Origin: Mesorhizobium hawassense
GTDB taxonomy: Bacteria; Pseudomonadota; Alphaproteobacteria; Rhizobiales; Rhizobiaceae
DNA: 64,000 nucleotides
Reading direction: 5' to 3'
NCBI RefSeq assembly: GCF_003289945.1
Contig: NZ_QMBP01000022.1
Location: forward strand, 1 to 64,000
Shown: positions 1 to 6,996 of the stretch, piece by piece
Numbering within the stretch: the first letter of the stretch is position 1
Layout of the letters: each line of letters starts with the position of its first letter
Position numbers and translations under genes: made by a program
The notes under the pieces: model-generated
What the model was told of the DNA's origin: nothing
Seen by the model: only the letters and a program-made list of their open reading frames with translations
Databases searched by the model: none

Positions 1-219
1 CGCAGGCACCCGACGCGTCGAAAGCTTGCCCAAACGCCGGTCCCTTAAGCCATCCTCCCCAGCCTCTTCGTAGCGGTCGCGATAACGCCGAAATTGCCGT
101 TCCGACATGCCCAGTAGCTCACCAGCCTCCAGCATCGAAAGATCGCCGCCATTCCAGCGGCTTAAAACGTCCCGAAACTTCTGCATTCTCCGGTCCTGTA
201 GCCATGCTGTCCGTCCCAT
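1..219 (-). CDS. ISNCY (IS1202-type) transposase, N-terminal part, runs off window
   Basis: The minus strand from 219 reads 73 codons open to the window edge, beginning MGRTAWLQDRRMQKF and containing LLGMSERQFRRYRDRYEE, the helix-turn-helix that opens ISNCY/IS1202-group transposases. The catalytic DDE part lies outside the window. The reading frame is closed by the window edge, so intactness cannot be judged. Family assignment is from recall of similar rhizobial transposases. The gene points away from ndk and lies beside the repeats at 248-290 that mark the element's end. Confidence 0.8.
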   Translation of the reverse strand, partial: MGRTAWLQDRRMQKFRDVLSRWNGGDLSMLEAGELLGMSERQFRRYRDRYEEAGEDGLRDRRLGKLSTRRVPA

Positions 220-247
220 CCCCAGTCTCCATTCGCTGGCGATAAAA

Positions 248-290
248 CCGGACAACTCGTGTGCTACCTAACCCGGACAACTCATGTGCT
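248..290. repeat. Tandem direct repeats at the end of the ISNCY element
   Basis: Two copies of CCGGACAACTC(G/A)TGTGCT lie at 248-265 and 273-290, differing at one base, 25 bp apart. They sit just outside the transposase start, where terminal repeats or transposase-binding sites of the element would be. The outer copy probably marks the element boundary near 290. The other end is not in the window, so the exact border cannot be fixed. Confidence 0.55.
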
Positions 291-386
291 TACGACACCA
301 GAAGCCGCCTCCCCTTGGCAAGCCGCCAAGCGGCTTGTATAGAGCCCGCCACTCCAATCTCCATTTCCAAGAACAAGGACGACCCA

Positions 387-809
387 ATGGCGATCGAACG
401 CACCTTCTCCATGATCAAGCCGGACGCGACCAGGCGCAACCTGACGGGCGCCATCACCAAGATGCTGGAAGACGCCGGCCTGCGCGTCATCGCATCGCGC
501 CGTGTTTGGATGAGCCGCCGCGAGGCCGAAGGTTTCTACGCCGTCCACAAGGATCGCCCGTTCTTCGGCGAGCTGGTGGAATTCATGTCGTCGGCCCCGA
601 CCATCGTGCAGGTGCTGGAAGGCGAGAACGCCATCGCCAAGAACCGCGAAGTGATGGGCGCCACCAACCCGGCCAATGCCGCCGAGGGCACCATCCGCAA
701 GGTGCACGCGCTGTCGATCGGCGAGAATTCGGTGCACGGCTCGGACGCGCCGGAAACCGCCGCGCAGGAGATCAAGTACTGGTTCTCCGATACCGAGATC
801 GTCGGCTGA
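387..809 (+). CDS. ndk: Nucleoside diphosphate kinase
   Basis: Ndk transfers the gamma phosphate of ATP to nucleoside diphosphates through a phospho-histidine and balances cytoplasmic NTP pools. The 140-residue product starts MAIERTFSMIKPDATRRN and has the usual bacterial length. The catalytic motif is seen as ENSVHGSDAPETA near residues 115-127, with His at about 119. An upstream in-frame ATG at 261 would add 42 unrelated residues, so ATG 387 after AAGGACGA is the start. Only about 97 bp separate it from the end of the upstream insertion sequence, so its promoter may have been altered. Confidence 0.97.
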   Translation: MAIERTFSMIKPDATRRNLTGAITKMLEDAGLRVIASRRVWMSRREAEGFYAVHKDRPFFGELVEFMSSAPTIVQVLEGENAIAKNREVMGATNPANAAEGTIRKVHALSIGENSVHGSDAPETAAQEIKYWFSDTEIVG

Positions 810-825
810 GCCGCGAACATCGCGC

Positions 826-853
826 AAACGGCCCGCTCCAGCGGGCCGTTTTG
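826..853 (+). terminator. Rho-independent terminator of ndk
   Basis: AACGGCCCGCT and AGCGGGCCGTT form a long GC-rich stem around a very short loop, followed by TTTTGCTTTT. It begins 17 bp after the ndk stop codon. Confidence 0.8.
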
Positions 854-978
854 CTTTTGAGACGGGTGGTCACACCCGCAGCGTGCCCTAGGTTCACCGG
901 CATCGGCGACAGAAAAGCCCAGGGCGTCGCCGACTGTGAGCGACCACCACGCTTCCGCCCGAAACCCGGGAGGGAAGC

Positions 979-1185
979 ATGATCAAGCCTCATGTTTCTA
1001 AAAGCGGTGCCGCGTATCCGGACGATCTCGTCCTGCTGAAGCGCATCTATGACAAGGTCTGCGCGGAGCGCGGCATCGTCTTGGGAAGTCCCGAGGCATC
1101 GGACCTGGCGATCGAGGCCATGAGACTGTTTTCCGCGGGCATCTTCGACGAAGGAACGATCGGCCGCCGCCTTCGCGGCGCCTGA
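979..1185 (+). CDS. Conserved hypothetical protein, 68 aa
   Basis: A small soluble protein beginning MIKPHVSKSGAAYPDD, preceded by a strong GGGAGGGA ribosome-binding site 5 bp before the ATG. No membrane segment, signal peptide or metal motif is visible. The run AERGIVLGSPEASDLAIEAM suggests a compact helical fold. It resembles short uncharacterised rhizobial proteins; no function can be given. It stands alone between ndk and the convergent fluoride operon. Confidence 0.7.
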   Translation: MIKPHVSKSGAAYPDDLVLLKRIYDKVCAERGIVLGSPEASDLAIEAMRLFSAGIFDEGTIGRRLRGA

Positions 1186-1202
1186 CAGACAGACTGGCGA
1201 GT

Positions 1203-1547
1203 TCAGTCGCCGTCGCCGTAGCGGATGACCTCGACCTTCTCCCTGGTGATCAGGCAGCTCTTCGTCCTGGTCAGCGCCTTGATTTCGGGGATTAGCGCAT
1301 CGATCTTGTCCGGCGCGTCGACGATCTCGACGACGATGGGCAAATCCTGCGACAGGCGCAGGATCTTGGCGGTGTGCAGCACGCTGGAGCGGCCGAAGCC
1401 GAGCGGCCCCCTCAGCACCGTGGCGCCGGCCATGCCGGTCTCGCGCGCCTTGATGACGATCGCCTCATGCAGCGGCTGGCCGTCGGCCGCCCTGTCGTCC
1501 TCGCCGAAGAAGATCCTGAGCAGCGCGCATTGCGCGGGAAGTTCCAT
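1203..1547 (-). CDS. DUF190 family protein of the fluoride operon
   Basis: The 114-residue product (MELPAQCALLRIFFGEDDRA at the N-terminus) matches the DUF190 family, small PII-like fold proteins often found beside crcB. Its start at 1547 follows GGGAGGAAAAC, a strong ribosome-binding site; a longer frame running up to 2054 overlaps crcB and is rejected. It is the last gene of the riboswitch-crcB-crcB-DUF190 operon. A sensory or regulatory role for the channel is an inference from fold and neighbours only. Confidence 0.85.
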   Translation of the reverse strand: MELPAQCALLRIFFGEDDRAADGQPLHEAIVIKARETGMAGATVLRGPLGFGRSSVLHTAKILRLSQDLPIVVEIVDAPDKIDALIPEIKALTRTKSCLITREKVEVIRYGDGD

Positions 1548-1561
1548 GTTTTCCTCCCTGG

Positions 1562-1996
1562 TTACCCGTTGGCCTGACTGCCTTTCGGCAAGCGGTTGAA
1601 CCTGGATACCATGAGATAGCCCAGCCACGCCGCGGCGAGCGACAGCCCGACCACACTGATGAGATAGGTCGCGGCAAGCGGCAAGTCGCCCTCGAAGAGC
1701 AGGATGAAGGTGTCGAGGCTCATCGCCGAGAACGTGGTGAGCCCGCCGCAGAAGCCGGCCATGACGAAATTGCGGCTGGCCGGACCGACCATCAGGCGAC
1801 CGTCCGGCCCGGTCAGCGTGGCGAAGGCCATGATGATCCACGAGCCGACGACGTTGACGAACGCGGTCGAATAAAGCGCGTTGAGGCCAAGTTGCGAGAC
1901 GATGACGTAGCCCGACAGGAAGCGGGCCAGCGAGCCGATCGCCGCGCCGCAGCCGACCGCCAGATAAAGCCGCATCGCCATCCGTCTGTCCGTCAT
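1562..1996 (-). CDS. crcB: Fluoride ion channel CrcB/Fluc, second copy
   Basis: CrcB/Fluc proteins are small four-helix membrane channels that export fluoride as dual-topology dimers. The 144-residue product has four hydrophobic segments, the GSLARF motif near the N-terminus (residues about 21-26) and GFCGGLTTFSAMSLDT (about 81-96), which carries the conserved Thr-Thr-Phe-Ser pore elements. It starts 3 bp after the stop of the first crcB. Two adjacent crcB genes can encode homo- or heterodimeric channels; the sequence cannot tell which. Confidence 0.93.
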   Translation of the reverse strand: MTDRRMAMRLYLAVGCGAAIGSLARFLSGYVIVSQLGLNALYSTAFVNVVGSWIIMAFATLTGPDGRLMVGPASRNFVMAGFCGGLTTFSAMSLDTFILLFEGDLPLAATYLISVVGLSLAAAWLGYLMVSRFNRLPKGSQANG

Positions 1997-1999
1997 CGC

Positions 2000-2392
2000 T
2001 CAGCCCGCCATCCACAGGACTGCCCAGAAGCCGAGGGCGACAAACAAGACGCACAGCACCGACGACGCGACGATGTTGAAGGCGGCGAGCCGCCCCTCGC
2101 CGTCGAGCGCCAGGTTGAGCGTCTGCAGGCAGAAGGACGACACCGTGGTGTACCCGCCGAACAGGCCGACGACGATCAGGTCTCGAAACAGATCACTCGC
2201 GAAGATTCCGCCATGGATCCGCGCGGCGCCGGCGAAGGCGCCGATGGCAAGGGCGCCGGAGACGTTGACCAGCAGCGTGCCCCAGGGAAAGGTCTCGCCG
2301 ATGCCGCGGCCGACCACGCCGGACAGGAAAAAGCGGGAAATACCACCGAGGAACCCGCCGATCAGAACCAGGGCGCAAGCCGCAAGGGTCAT
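2000..2392 (-). CDS. crcB: Fluoride ion channel CrcB/Fluc, first copy
   Basis: A 130-residue CrcB homologue with four predicted membrane helices, GGISRF near residues 16-21 and GLFGGYTTVSSFCLQTL carrying the conserved pore motif. Start ATG 2392 (MTLAACALV) is chosen because the frame upstream to 2491 overlaps the riboswitch terminator and reads as non-coding. It is the first gene after the riboswitch and is followed within 3 bp by the second crcB, so expression should be fluoride-induced. Confidence 0.93.
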   Translation of the reverse strand: MTLAACALVLIGGFLGGISRFFLSGVVGRGIGETFPWGTLLVNVSGALAIGAFAGAARIHGGIFASDLFRDLIVVGLFGGYTTVSSFCLQTLNLALDGEGRLAAFNIVASSVLCVLFVALGFWAVLWMAG

Positions 2393-2462
2393 CGCTTCAA
2401 TGCCTTTCCGATGCGATTCCCGCGCGGGAATCACTTCAACAAAGCAGGCATGATGCGAGCGG

Positions 2463-2502
2463 AAAAAACAAATCCTGCCGCGCGAAAGCACGCCTGGCAG
2501 GA
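2463..2502 (-). terminator. Riboswitch expression-platform terminator
   Basis: On the minus strand TCCTGCC pairs with GGCAGGA across a GC-rich loop (AGGCGTGC...GCGC) and is followed by TTTGTTTTTT. The 5' arm of the stem is the same TCCTGCC that closes the 3' side of the fluoride aptamer, so aptamer folding and terminator folding are mutually exclusive. This is the layout of an ON switch: fluoride-bound aptamer allows read-through into crcB. Confidence 0.8.
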
Positions 2503-2546
2503 GTCATCAGCCCATAAGGGCGGTTTCGGGGGAACCCCATCCCCAT
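2494..2546 (-). promoter_or_regulatory. Fluoride riboswitch (crcB motif RNA)
   Basis: Minus-strand RNA from about 2544 reads GGGGAUGGGGUUCCCCC, GAAACCGCCC, UUAUGGGCUGAUGACUCCUG. This matches the crcB-motif fold: the GGxGAUG...CCC first stem, the conserved AAAC/CGCCC element and the GGGCUGAUG pseudoknot partner. It resembles the structurally known Thermotoga petrophila aptamer very closely. It lies about 100 bp upstream of the first crcB start and overlaps a terminator. The identification is by motif reading, not a covariance search. Confidence 0.88.
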
Positions 2547-2726
2547 TTTCGGCGAACCTAGGCGGTTCCGAAATTCCGGTCAATCGGCTGGAGGCAATTG
2601 ACGGCGGATCAAATCGCAATGCGGTGAATTCGCAAGCGGAAACAGCAAGGCCTGTGATTTTTCAAATCCACAAGCTCATGCTAATATGGACATGTGGTGG
2701 CCCATCCATTCCGAAGGTCAATTCGA

Positions 2727-3866
2727 ATGGCTGCCAAGAGGGGTATCGCGTCGGCGATCGACGACTGCTACGACGCCGCCTTTGAATTCGGGCGGTGGCC
2801 GCAGGCTTTGCAAAATTTGGGCGATTGCCTGGGTGTTTCGAGCTGCGTCATCCGAATCCGCGACGATAGACATCCGTTCAGCAGCGATCAGCGCAAGCGG
2901 ACCAGACTGACGCCGGACTCGCTCGGCCATGCCGAATTCGCGGAAATCTGGCTCAAGAATATCGAGGGCGCGCCCGATCCCCACCCGGAAAGGGCGGCAC
3001 GGCTGCCGAGGCCGGCGACCTGCTTCACCGTGGAGGACGAAATCACCACGCCGGAAGAAAGGCTGCTTCTGCCCTACTATCAGGAGATAGCCCGTCCAGG
3101 GCATCGTGAGTGGTGGGGCACCGTTGCTTTCCCAGTCAAGGGACGCCAATGGGTACTGTCGATGTTCCGCGATGCGCGGAGCGGACCGTTCGACTTGTCC
3201 GAGGCCGAGCATTTCCTGCGCGTGGCGCCGGACCTGGCCCGCATCATCAGCCTTGCCGAGAAGATCTGGGAAGTCTCGCTCGACACGGCGCTGGCCGTGC
3301 TCGAGCAATTCGATTGCGCGGCCGCGCTGCTCGACAGCCGCGGCCGCCTGAGACGTTGCAACAGCCAAGCGGATGCCCTGTTCAGGTCGGGTCTTGCGGT
3401 CCGGCACGGCCACATCCACGCCGCCGACCGCGACAGCGATTCACGTTTTCAAAGGATGGTCCAGGCTGCCCTCACCGGCGCGCGGGACGCAACGCTTCTT
3501 GCGGAGCCGGAAGTTATCAACCGCGACGGATCGTTCTGGCTGTTGGCTGAAATCGTGCCGATGACGTCCTTCGTGCGTGACCTGTTCAACGGCGGCGACT
3601 TCCTGCTCTTCTTCACCGATCTCGTCGGCGAACGAGCACCGCCGGCGTCGTTGCTGCGCCATGCTTTCCAACTGCCGGCAGCCGAGGCGCGGCTGGCCTC
3701 CAGCCTCAGCGGCGGCGACGGCATCGACGCGGCGAGCGAACGGCTGGCGATCGGGCGCGAAACCGCGCGAACGCAGCTCAAGACGATCCTGGCCAAGACG
3801 GGCACACATCGCCAGGCCGAATTGACGGCGCTGCTGTCGCGCCTGCGAGTGTCCTTACGTCACTGA
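2727..3866 (+). CDS. LuxR-like transcriptional regulator with PAS-like sensor region
   Basis: The 379-residue product has an N-terminal region with no recognised motif, a PAS-like middle (FDCAAALLDSRGRLRRCNSQ, about residues 205-224, then RDGSFWLLAEIVPM) and a C-terminal segment with the order of a LuxR-type helix-turn-helix (LPAAEARLASSLSGGDGIDA, then AIGRETARTQLKTILAKTGT, then RQAELTALLSRL). Such proteins bind DNA through the C-terminal domain. ATG 2727 is preferred to ATG 2694 because it follows GAAGG. It stands alone with no obvious target gene. Ligand unknown. Confidence 0.8.
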   Translation: MAAKRGIASAIDDCYDAAFEFGRWPQALQNLGDCLGVSSCVIRIRDDRHPFSSDQRKRTRLTPDSLGHAEFAEIWLKNIEGAPDPHPERAARLPRPATCFTVEDEITTPEERLLLPYYQEIARPGHREWWGTVAFPVKGRQWVLSMFRDARSGPFDLSEAEHFLRVAPDLARIISLAEKIWEVSLDTALAVLEQFDCAAALLDSRGRLRRCNSQADALFRSGLAVRHGHIHAADRDSDSRFQRMVQAALTGARDATLLAEPEVINRDGSFWLLAEIVPMTSFVRDLFNGGDFLLFFTDLVGERAPPASLLRHAFQLPAAEARLASSLSGGDGIDAASERLAIGRETARTQLKTILAKTGTHRQAELTALLSRLRVSLRH

Positions 3867-3901
3867 ACTGCTTCGCAGTTTCCTGGAATTGTTCCCGCGC
3901 T

Positions 3902-3919
3902 TTCACCCGTTCGGGTGAA
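3902..3919. terminator. Possible hairpin terminator after the LuxR-like gene
   Basis: TTCACCCG and CGGGTGAA form an 8-bp perfect stem with a 2-base spacer, 36 bp after the stop codon. No T-tract follows, so it may be only a structural hairpin. Confidence 0.3.
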
Positions 3920-3991
3920 GCTCGCAGCCGTCTGCCCGCCCAAAATCACCCGGATTGACGAGATCGCGCCGAGCGCCGGGGCTGTGCAGAA

Positions 3992-4840
3992 ATGTCAGGA
4001 AGGCTTGGTCGGAGAAATGCATCCGCCCCGCGCAAAAGAACGGGACCGGCAGGATCATGCCTGCTGGCGCTGGCGCTCCTTCTCGCCGGCAGCCCCCAGC
4101 CACCAGCAGCGGGCGGGCTCCGTATGCCCGCAGTGGACCTCGAACTGGTCCTCGCCGTCGACGTCTCGTCGTCGATGAGCCTCGCCGAGTTGCAGGTCCA
4201 GCGCGACGGCTATGTCAGCGCCTTCCGCCACCCCGACCTGATGCGCGCGATCGGATCAGGCGCGCGCGGCGCAATAGCGCTTTCCTACCTTGAGTGGGCA
4301 GGGCCGAGGCATCAGCGCGTGGTGCTGCCATGGACGATCATCGGCAGCGCCGAGGATGCGAGGCGTTTCGCCGACGCCCTTGCCGCGCAGCCGATCATGG
4401 CCGAGGCCGGCACCTCCATTTCCGGCGGGCTGCTGGCGGCGGCCGCCTTGTTGGCGAAAAGCCAGGCGGTTGGCGAACGCCGGGTGATCGACATATCGGG
4501 CGATGGCCCGAACAATGCCGGCCAGCCGGTCGGCCCGATACGCGCCATGCTGACGGGATCGGGTGTCACCATCAACGGCCTGCCGGTATCGTTGCCGCAT
4601 GGCAGCTCGAACGGCTTTCAATCCTTTGCCCGGCAGTATCTCGCCCTCTACTACGAGCATTGCGTCATCGGCGGGCCAGGCGCCTTCGTGATCGGCATTG
4701 ACGATCTGGGCATGTTCGAAGTGGCGATACGCCGAAAGCTGCTGCTGGAGATCGTCGGCCAGCCCGCACGAACCAGGCTCGCTTCCTTTGCAAGGCCAGC
4801 GACATTCGATTGCTCGATGCCCGGAACTGCTCCGCGCTAA
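3992..4840 (+). CDS. DUF1194 domain protein, exported von Willebrand A-like
   Basis: A 282-residue protein with a basic N-terminus and a hydrophobic segment (SCLLALALLLAG, residues about 22-33), consistent with a signal peptide. The DUF1194 domain follows, with the MIDAS-type metal motif AVDVSSSMS (about 55-63) and VIDISGDGPNN (about 163-173), as in von Willebrand factor A folds. Family members are uncharacterised, widespread in rhizobia and probably act in the periplasm. Its 3' end converges on the YbaY-like gene. Confidence 0.88.
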   Translation: MSGRLGRRNASAPRKRTGPAGSCLLALALLLAGSPQPPAAGGLRMPAVDLELVLAVDVSSSMSLAELQVQRDGYVSAFRHPDLMRAIGSGARGAIALSYLEWAGPRHQRVVLPWTIIGSAEDARRFADALAAQPIMAEAGTSISGGLLAAAALLAKSQAVGERRVIDISGDGPNNAGQPVGPIRAMLTGSGVTINGLPVSLPHGSSNGFQSFARQYLALYYEHCVIGGPGAFVIGIDDLGMFEVAIRRKLLLEIVGQPARTRLASFARPATFDCSMPGTAPR

Positions 4841-4863
4841 CTGGCTGATGGCGTAGCGAAATA

Positions 4864-4885
4864 CCCGCCGCCCCCTCGCGGCGGG
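4864..4885. terminator. GC-rich hairpin between convergent genes
   Basis: CCCGCCGC and GCGGCGGG pair over 8 bp with a 6-base loop, 24 bp after the DUF1194 stop and before the convergent YbaY-like gene. No T-tract is present on either side, so a terminator role is only suggested by position. Confidence 0.4.
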
Positions 4886-4999
4886 GGAACGTCACTTTGC
4901 CTGGCGCTCCTTCACATTGGCGTGGAGGTTCGCCGCCTCCGTGTCGGTGGACGGCGTCCTTGCTTCGGCTGCCCGGATTATTCCCGGAAAATCCCGGCG

Positions 5000-5416
5000 T
5001 CAGCTCGCCGCCAGTTTCACCGCGACGGTCTGCGGCTTGCCATCTAGCGGATCGATCAGGTGGCGGGCATCGGTGACGAACATCGACCGGCCGTCGACGG
5101 TGATGCTGGCCTGGAGCGCGTAGGTCCGGCCCTTCTCGATCGCCTTGGGGTCGAAGCCGATCTCGAACTTGATCGACACCTGGCCGGCGGGCGCTATCCT
5201 GCGCTTGGCGATGACGGTTGCCGGCGCATCAGCCAGCGAAACGTCGACGAGCTCGACCACCAGCATGGCGTCGGGCGGCAGGGCGATGCGTTCGCGGTAG
5301 GTCACCTCGCCCGCAAGCGTCTGTTCGCCGGCCTTGGTCATTTCCGGCACGGCAAACACGCCGACGACCAGCGGCACCAGCCCGAAGATGAAGAATTCCG
5401 CGATGCGGTCCAGCAT
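5000..5416 (-). CDS. YbaY-like protein (pilotin-type beta-sandwich)
   Basis: The 138-residue product has an N-terminal hydrophobic anchor (FFIFGLVPLVVGVFAVP, residues about 8-24) and a domain with GEVTYRERIALPPDAMLVVE, the opening of the YbaY/YscW family, followed by PAGQVSIKFEIGFDP. Family members are envelope beta-sandwich proteins whose role is unclear outside type III secretion pilotins. No lipobox is evident, so it is probably anchored by the N-terminal helix. It is not part of the molybdopterin operon upstream, from which it is separated by 80 bp. Confidence 0.75.
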   Translation of the reverse strand: MLDRIAEFFIFGLVPLVVGVFAVPEMTKAGEQTLAGEVTYRERIALPPDAMLVVELVDVSLADAPATVIAKRRIAPAGQVSIKFEIGFDPKAIEKGRTYALQASITVDGRSMFVTDARHLIDPLDGKPQTVAVKLAAS

Positions 5417-5496
5417 GAGATTGCTCCGCCAGGCAAATCAAACCGAACTGGCAGGCTTGGCAAGGATTGCGGTCGTTCGATGGCCGGACGGGATTC

Positions 5497-5976
5497 TTAT
5501 TGGCCCTGTTTCGTCCAACGGTCCGCCGCGTGATCGTCGGCTTCCTTGGCCTCGACCCAGCCGCCCTCGGAGCCGTCGGCGAGATGCTCCTTCTTCCAGA
5601 AGGGCGCGCGCGACTTCAGATAATCCATGAGGAAATTCGCCGCCTCGAAGGCGGCCTGGCGATGCGCCGAAGCCGCCACCACCAGCACGATGTTCTCGCC
5701 CGGCGCAATCTTTCCATGGCGGTGGATGACGGTTAGCCCCTGCAGCGGCCAGCGCTCGACCGCCTCGATGGCGATGCGGCCGATCTCGGCCTCCGCCATG
5801 CCGGGATAGTGCTCGAGCTCGAGCGCCGACAGCGCGCCCTGCTCGTCGCGGCAAAGGCCGGAAAAGGTTACCACGGCGCCGATGTCGGCACGGCCCCTGG
5901 TCAGGCCGGCGATCTCGGCGGCGACGTCGAAATCCTCGCGCTGGATGCGGATGGCGGGCACGACGGCGCCGGCCAT
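5497..5976 (-). CDS. moaE: Molybdopterin synthase catalytic subunit MoaE
   Basis: MoaE with MoaD converts cyclic pyranopterin monophosphate to molybdopterin. The 159-residue protein shows VTFSGLCRDEQ (about 36-46), LELEHYPGMAEAEI, IHRHGKIAPGENIVLV (about 84-99) and the catalytic-lysine region LKSRAPFWKKE (about 119-129). Its ATG lies one base after the moaD stop codon, so the two are translationally coupled. Confidence 0.96.
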   Translation of the reverse strand: MAGAVVPAIRIQREDFDVAAEIAGLTRGRADIGAVVTFSGLCRDEQGALSALELEHYPGMAEAEIGRIAIEAVERWPLQGLTVIHRHGKIAPGENIVLVVAASAHRQAAFEAANFLMDYLKSRAPFWKKEHLADGSEGGWVEAKEADDHAADRWTKQGQ

Positions 5977-5977
5977 C

Positions 5978-6235
5978 TCAGCCTCCGGTCATCGGCGGAA
6001 ACAGCGCGATCTCGCGCGCGCCCGCTATCTTCTCGCGGTGGCCGACATGTTCCTGGTTGATGGCGACACGGATGACGTCCGGGTACTGCAGCGCGTTCTC
6101 GTATTCCTCGCCGCGCGACTTCAGCCAGCGCAGCAAGTCGGCGACCGTCTCGATGCCGGCCGGCAGTTCGACATCCTCTTCCGGCTTGCCGATCCGCTCG
6201 CGTACCCAGGCGAAATAGATGAGCTTGGTGGCCAT
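5978..6235 (-). CDS. moaD: Molybdopterin synthase sulfur carrier subunit MoaD
   Basis: An 85-residue ubiquitin-fold protein starting MATKLIYFAWVRERIG and ending MTGG, the C-terminal Gly-Gly that is adenylated and thiocarboxylated for sulfur transfer to the pterin. The start at 6235 lies one base after the pgsA stop; the upstream frame overlaps pgsA and is discarded. Operon order pgsA-moaD-moaE is common in rhizobia. Confidence 0.96.
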   Translation of the reverse strand: MATKLIYFAWVRERIGKPEEDVELPAGIETVADLLRWLKSRGEEYENALQYPDVIRVAINQEHVGHREKIAGAREIALFPPMTGG

Positions 6236-6236
6236 C

Positions 6237-6833
6237 TCACTCATCCATGATGTGCTTGAGCCCGGCGCGGAAATAATCGTAGCCGGTATAGAGCGTGACG
6301 AGCGCGGCGACCCACAAGAGCACAAGGCCGATCTGGGTGGTCAGCGGGAAGATCTTGTCGCCGGCCGGGCCGACCAGCAGGAAAGCGATGGCGACCATCT
6401 GGATGGTGGTCTTCCATTTGGCGAGCTGGGTCACCGGCACCGAGACTTTCAGGGCGGCCAGATATTCACGCAGGCCGGAAACCAGGATCTCGCGGCACAA
6501 GATGATGATCGCCGCCCACAGCGACCAGCCGGCAATGCCGGCATGCCGGTCGGTGTCGGCGGCAAGCAGGAGCAGGCAGGTCGCGACCAGCAATTTGTCG
6601 GCGATCGGGTCCAGCATCTTGCCGATGTTGGAGGTCTGCTGCCAGGCGCGGGCAAAATAGCCGTCAAAGTAGTCGGTGATCGAGGCGAGTAGGAAGATGA
6701 CCAGCGCCGACCAGCGGGCGAAGTCGGACGACTTCAGATGGCCTTCGAGAAAAAAGCACAGCACGACCAGCGGCACCGCGATGATGCGGGCGTAGGTCAG
6801 GATGTTCGGCAGGTTGAACGCGCGCTGTGCCAT
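6237..6833 (-). CDS. pgsA: CDP-diacylglycerol-glycerol-3-phosphate 3-phosphatidyltransferase
   Basis: PgsA makes phosphatidylglycerophosphate at the inner membrane, the committed step to phosphatidylglycerol and cardiolipin. The 198-residue protein starts MAQRAFNLPNILTYARI and carries the CDP-alcohol phosphotransferase motif as DYFDGYFARAWQQTSNIGKM with LDPIADK following (about residues 54-80). Several hydrophobic helices follow. It is the first gene of a pgsA-moaD-moaE run with 1-bp spacings. Confidence 0.96.
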   Translation of the reverse strand: MAQRAFNLPNILTYARIIAVPLVVLCFFLEGHLKSSDFARWSALVIFLLASITDYFDGYFARAWQQTSNIGKMLDPIADKLLVATCLLLLAADTDRHAGIAGWSLWAAIIILCREILVSGLREYLAALKVSVPVTQLAKWKTTIQMVAIAFLLVGPAGDKIFPLTTQIGLVLLWVAALVTLYTGYDYFRAGLKHIMDE

Positions 6834-6996
6834 GTCGTCTCGGGAAATCTCCTCCGCCAGAGGTACTCAAATCAGAAGCCAATGTAGGGGGTCAACAGCC
6901 GAGATTCGATTGACCAGTCAAAAATAGCCTTTGTGTGGGCAACGAACTCTCCGCTCGCAGGCCGACCCGTCAAACTTCCGTGCCTGAAACGGCCTC

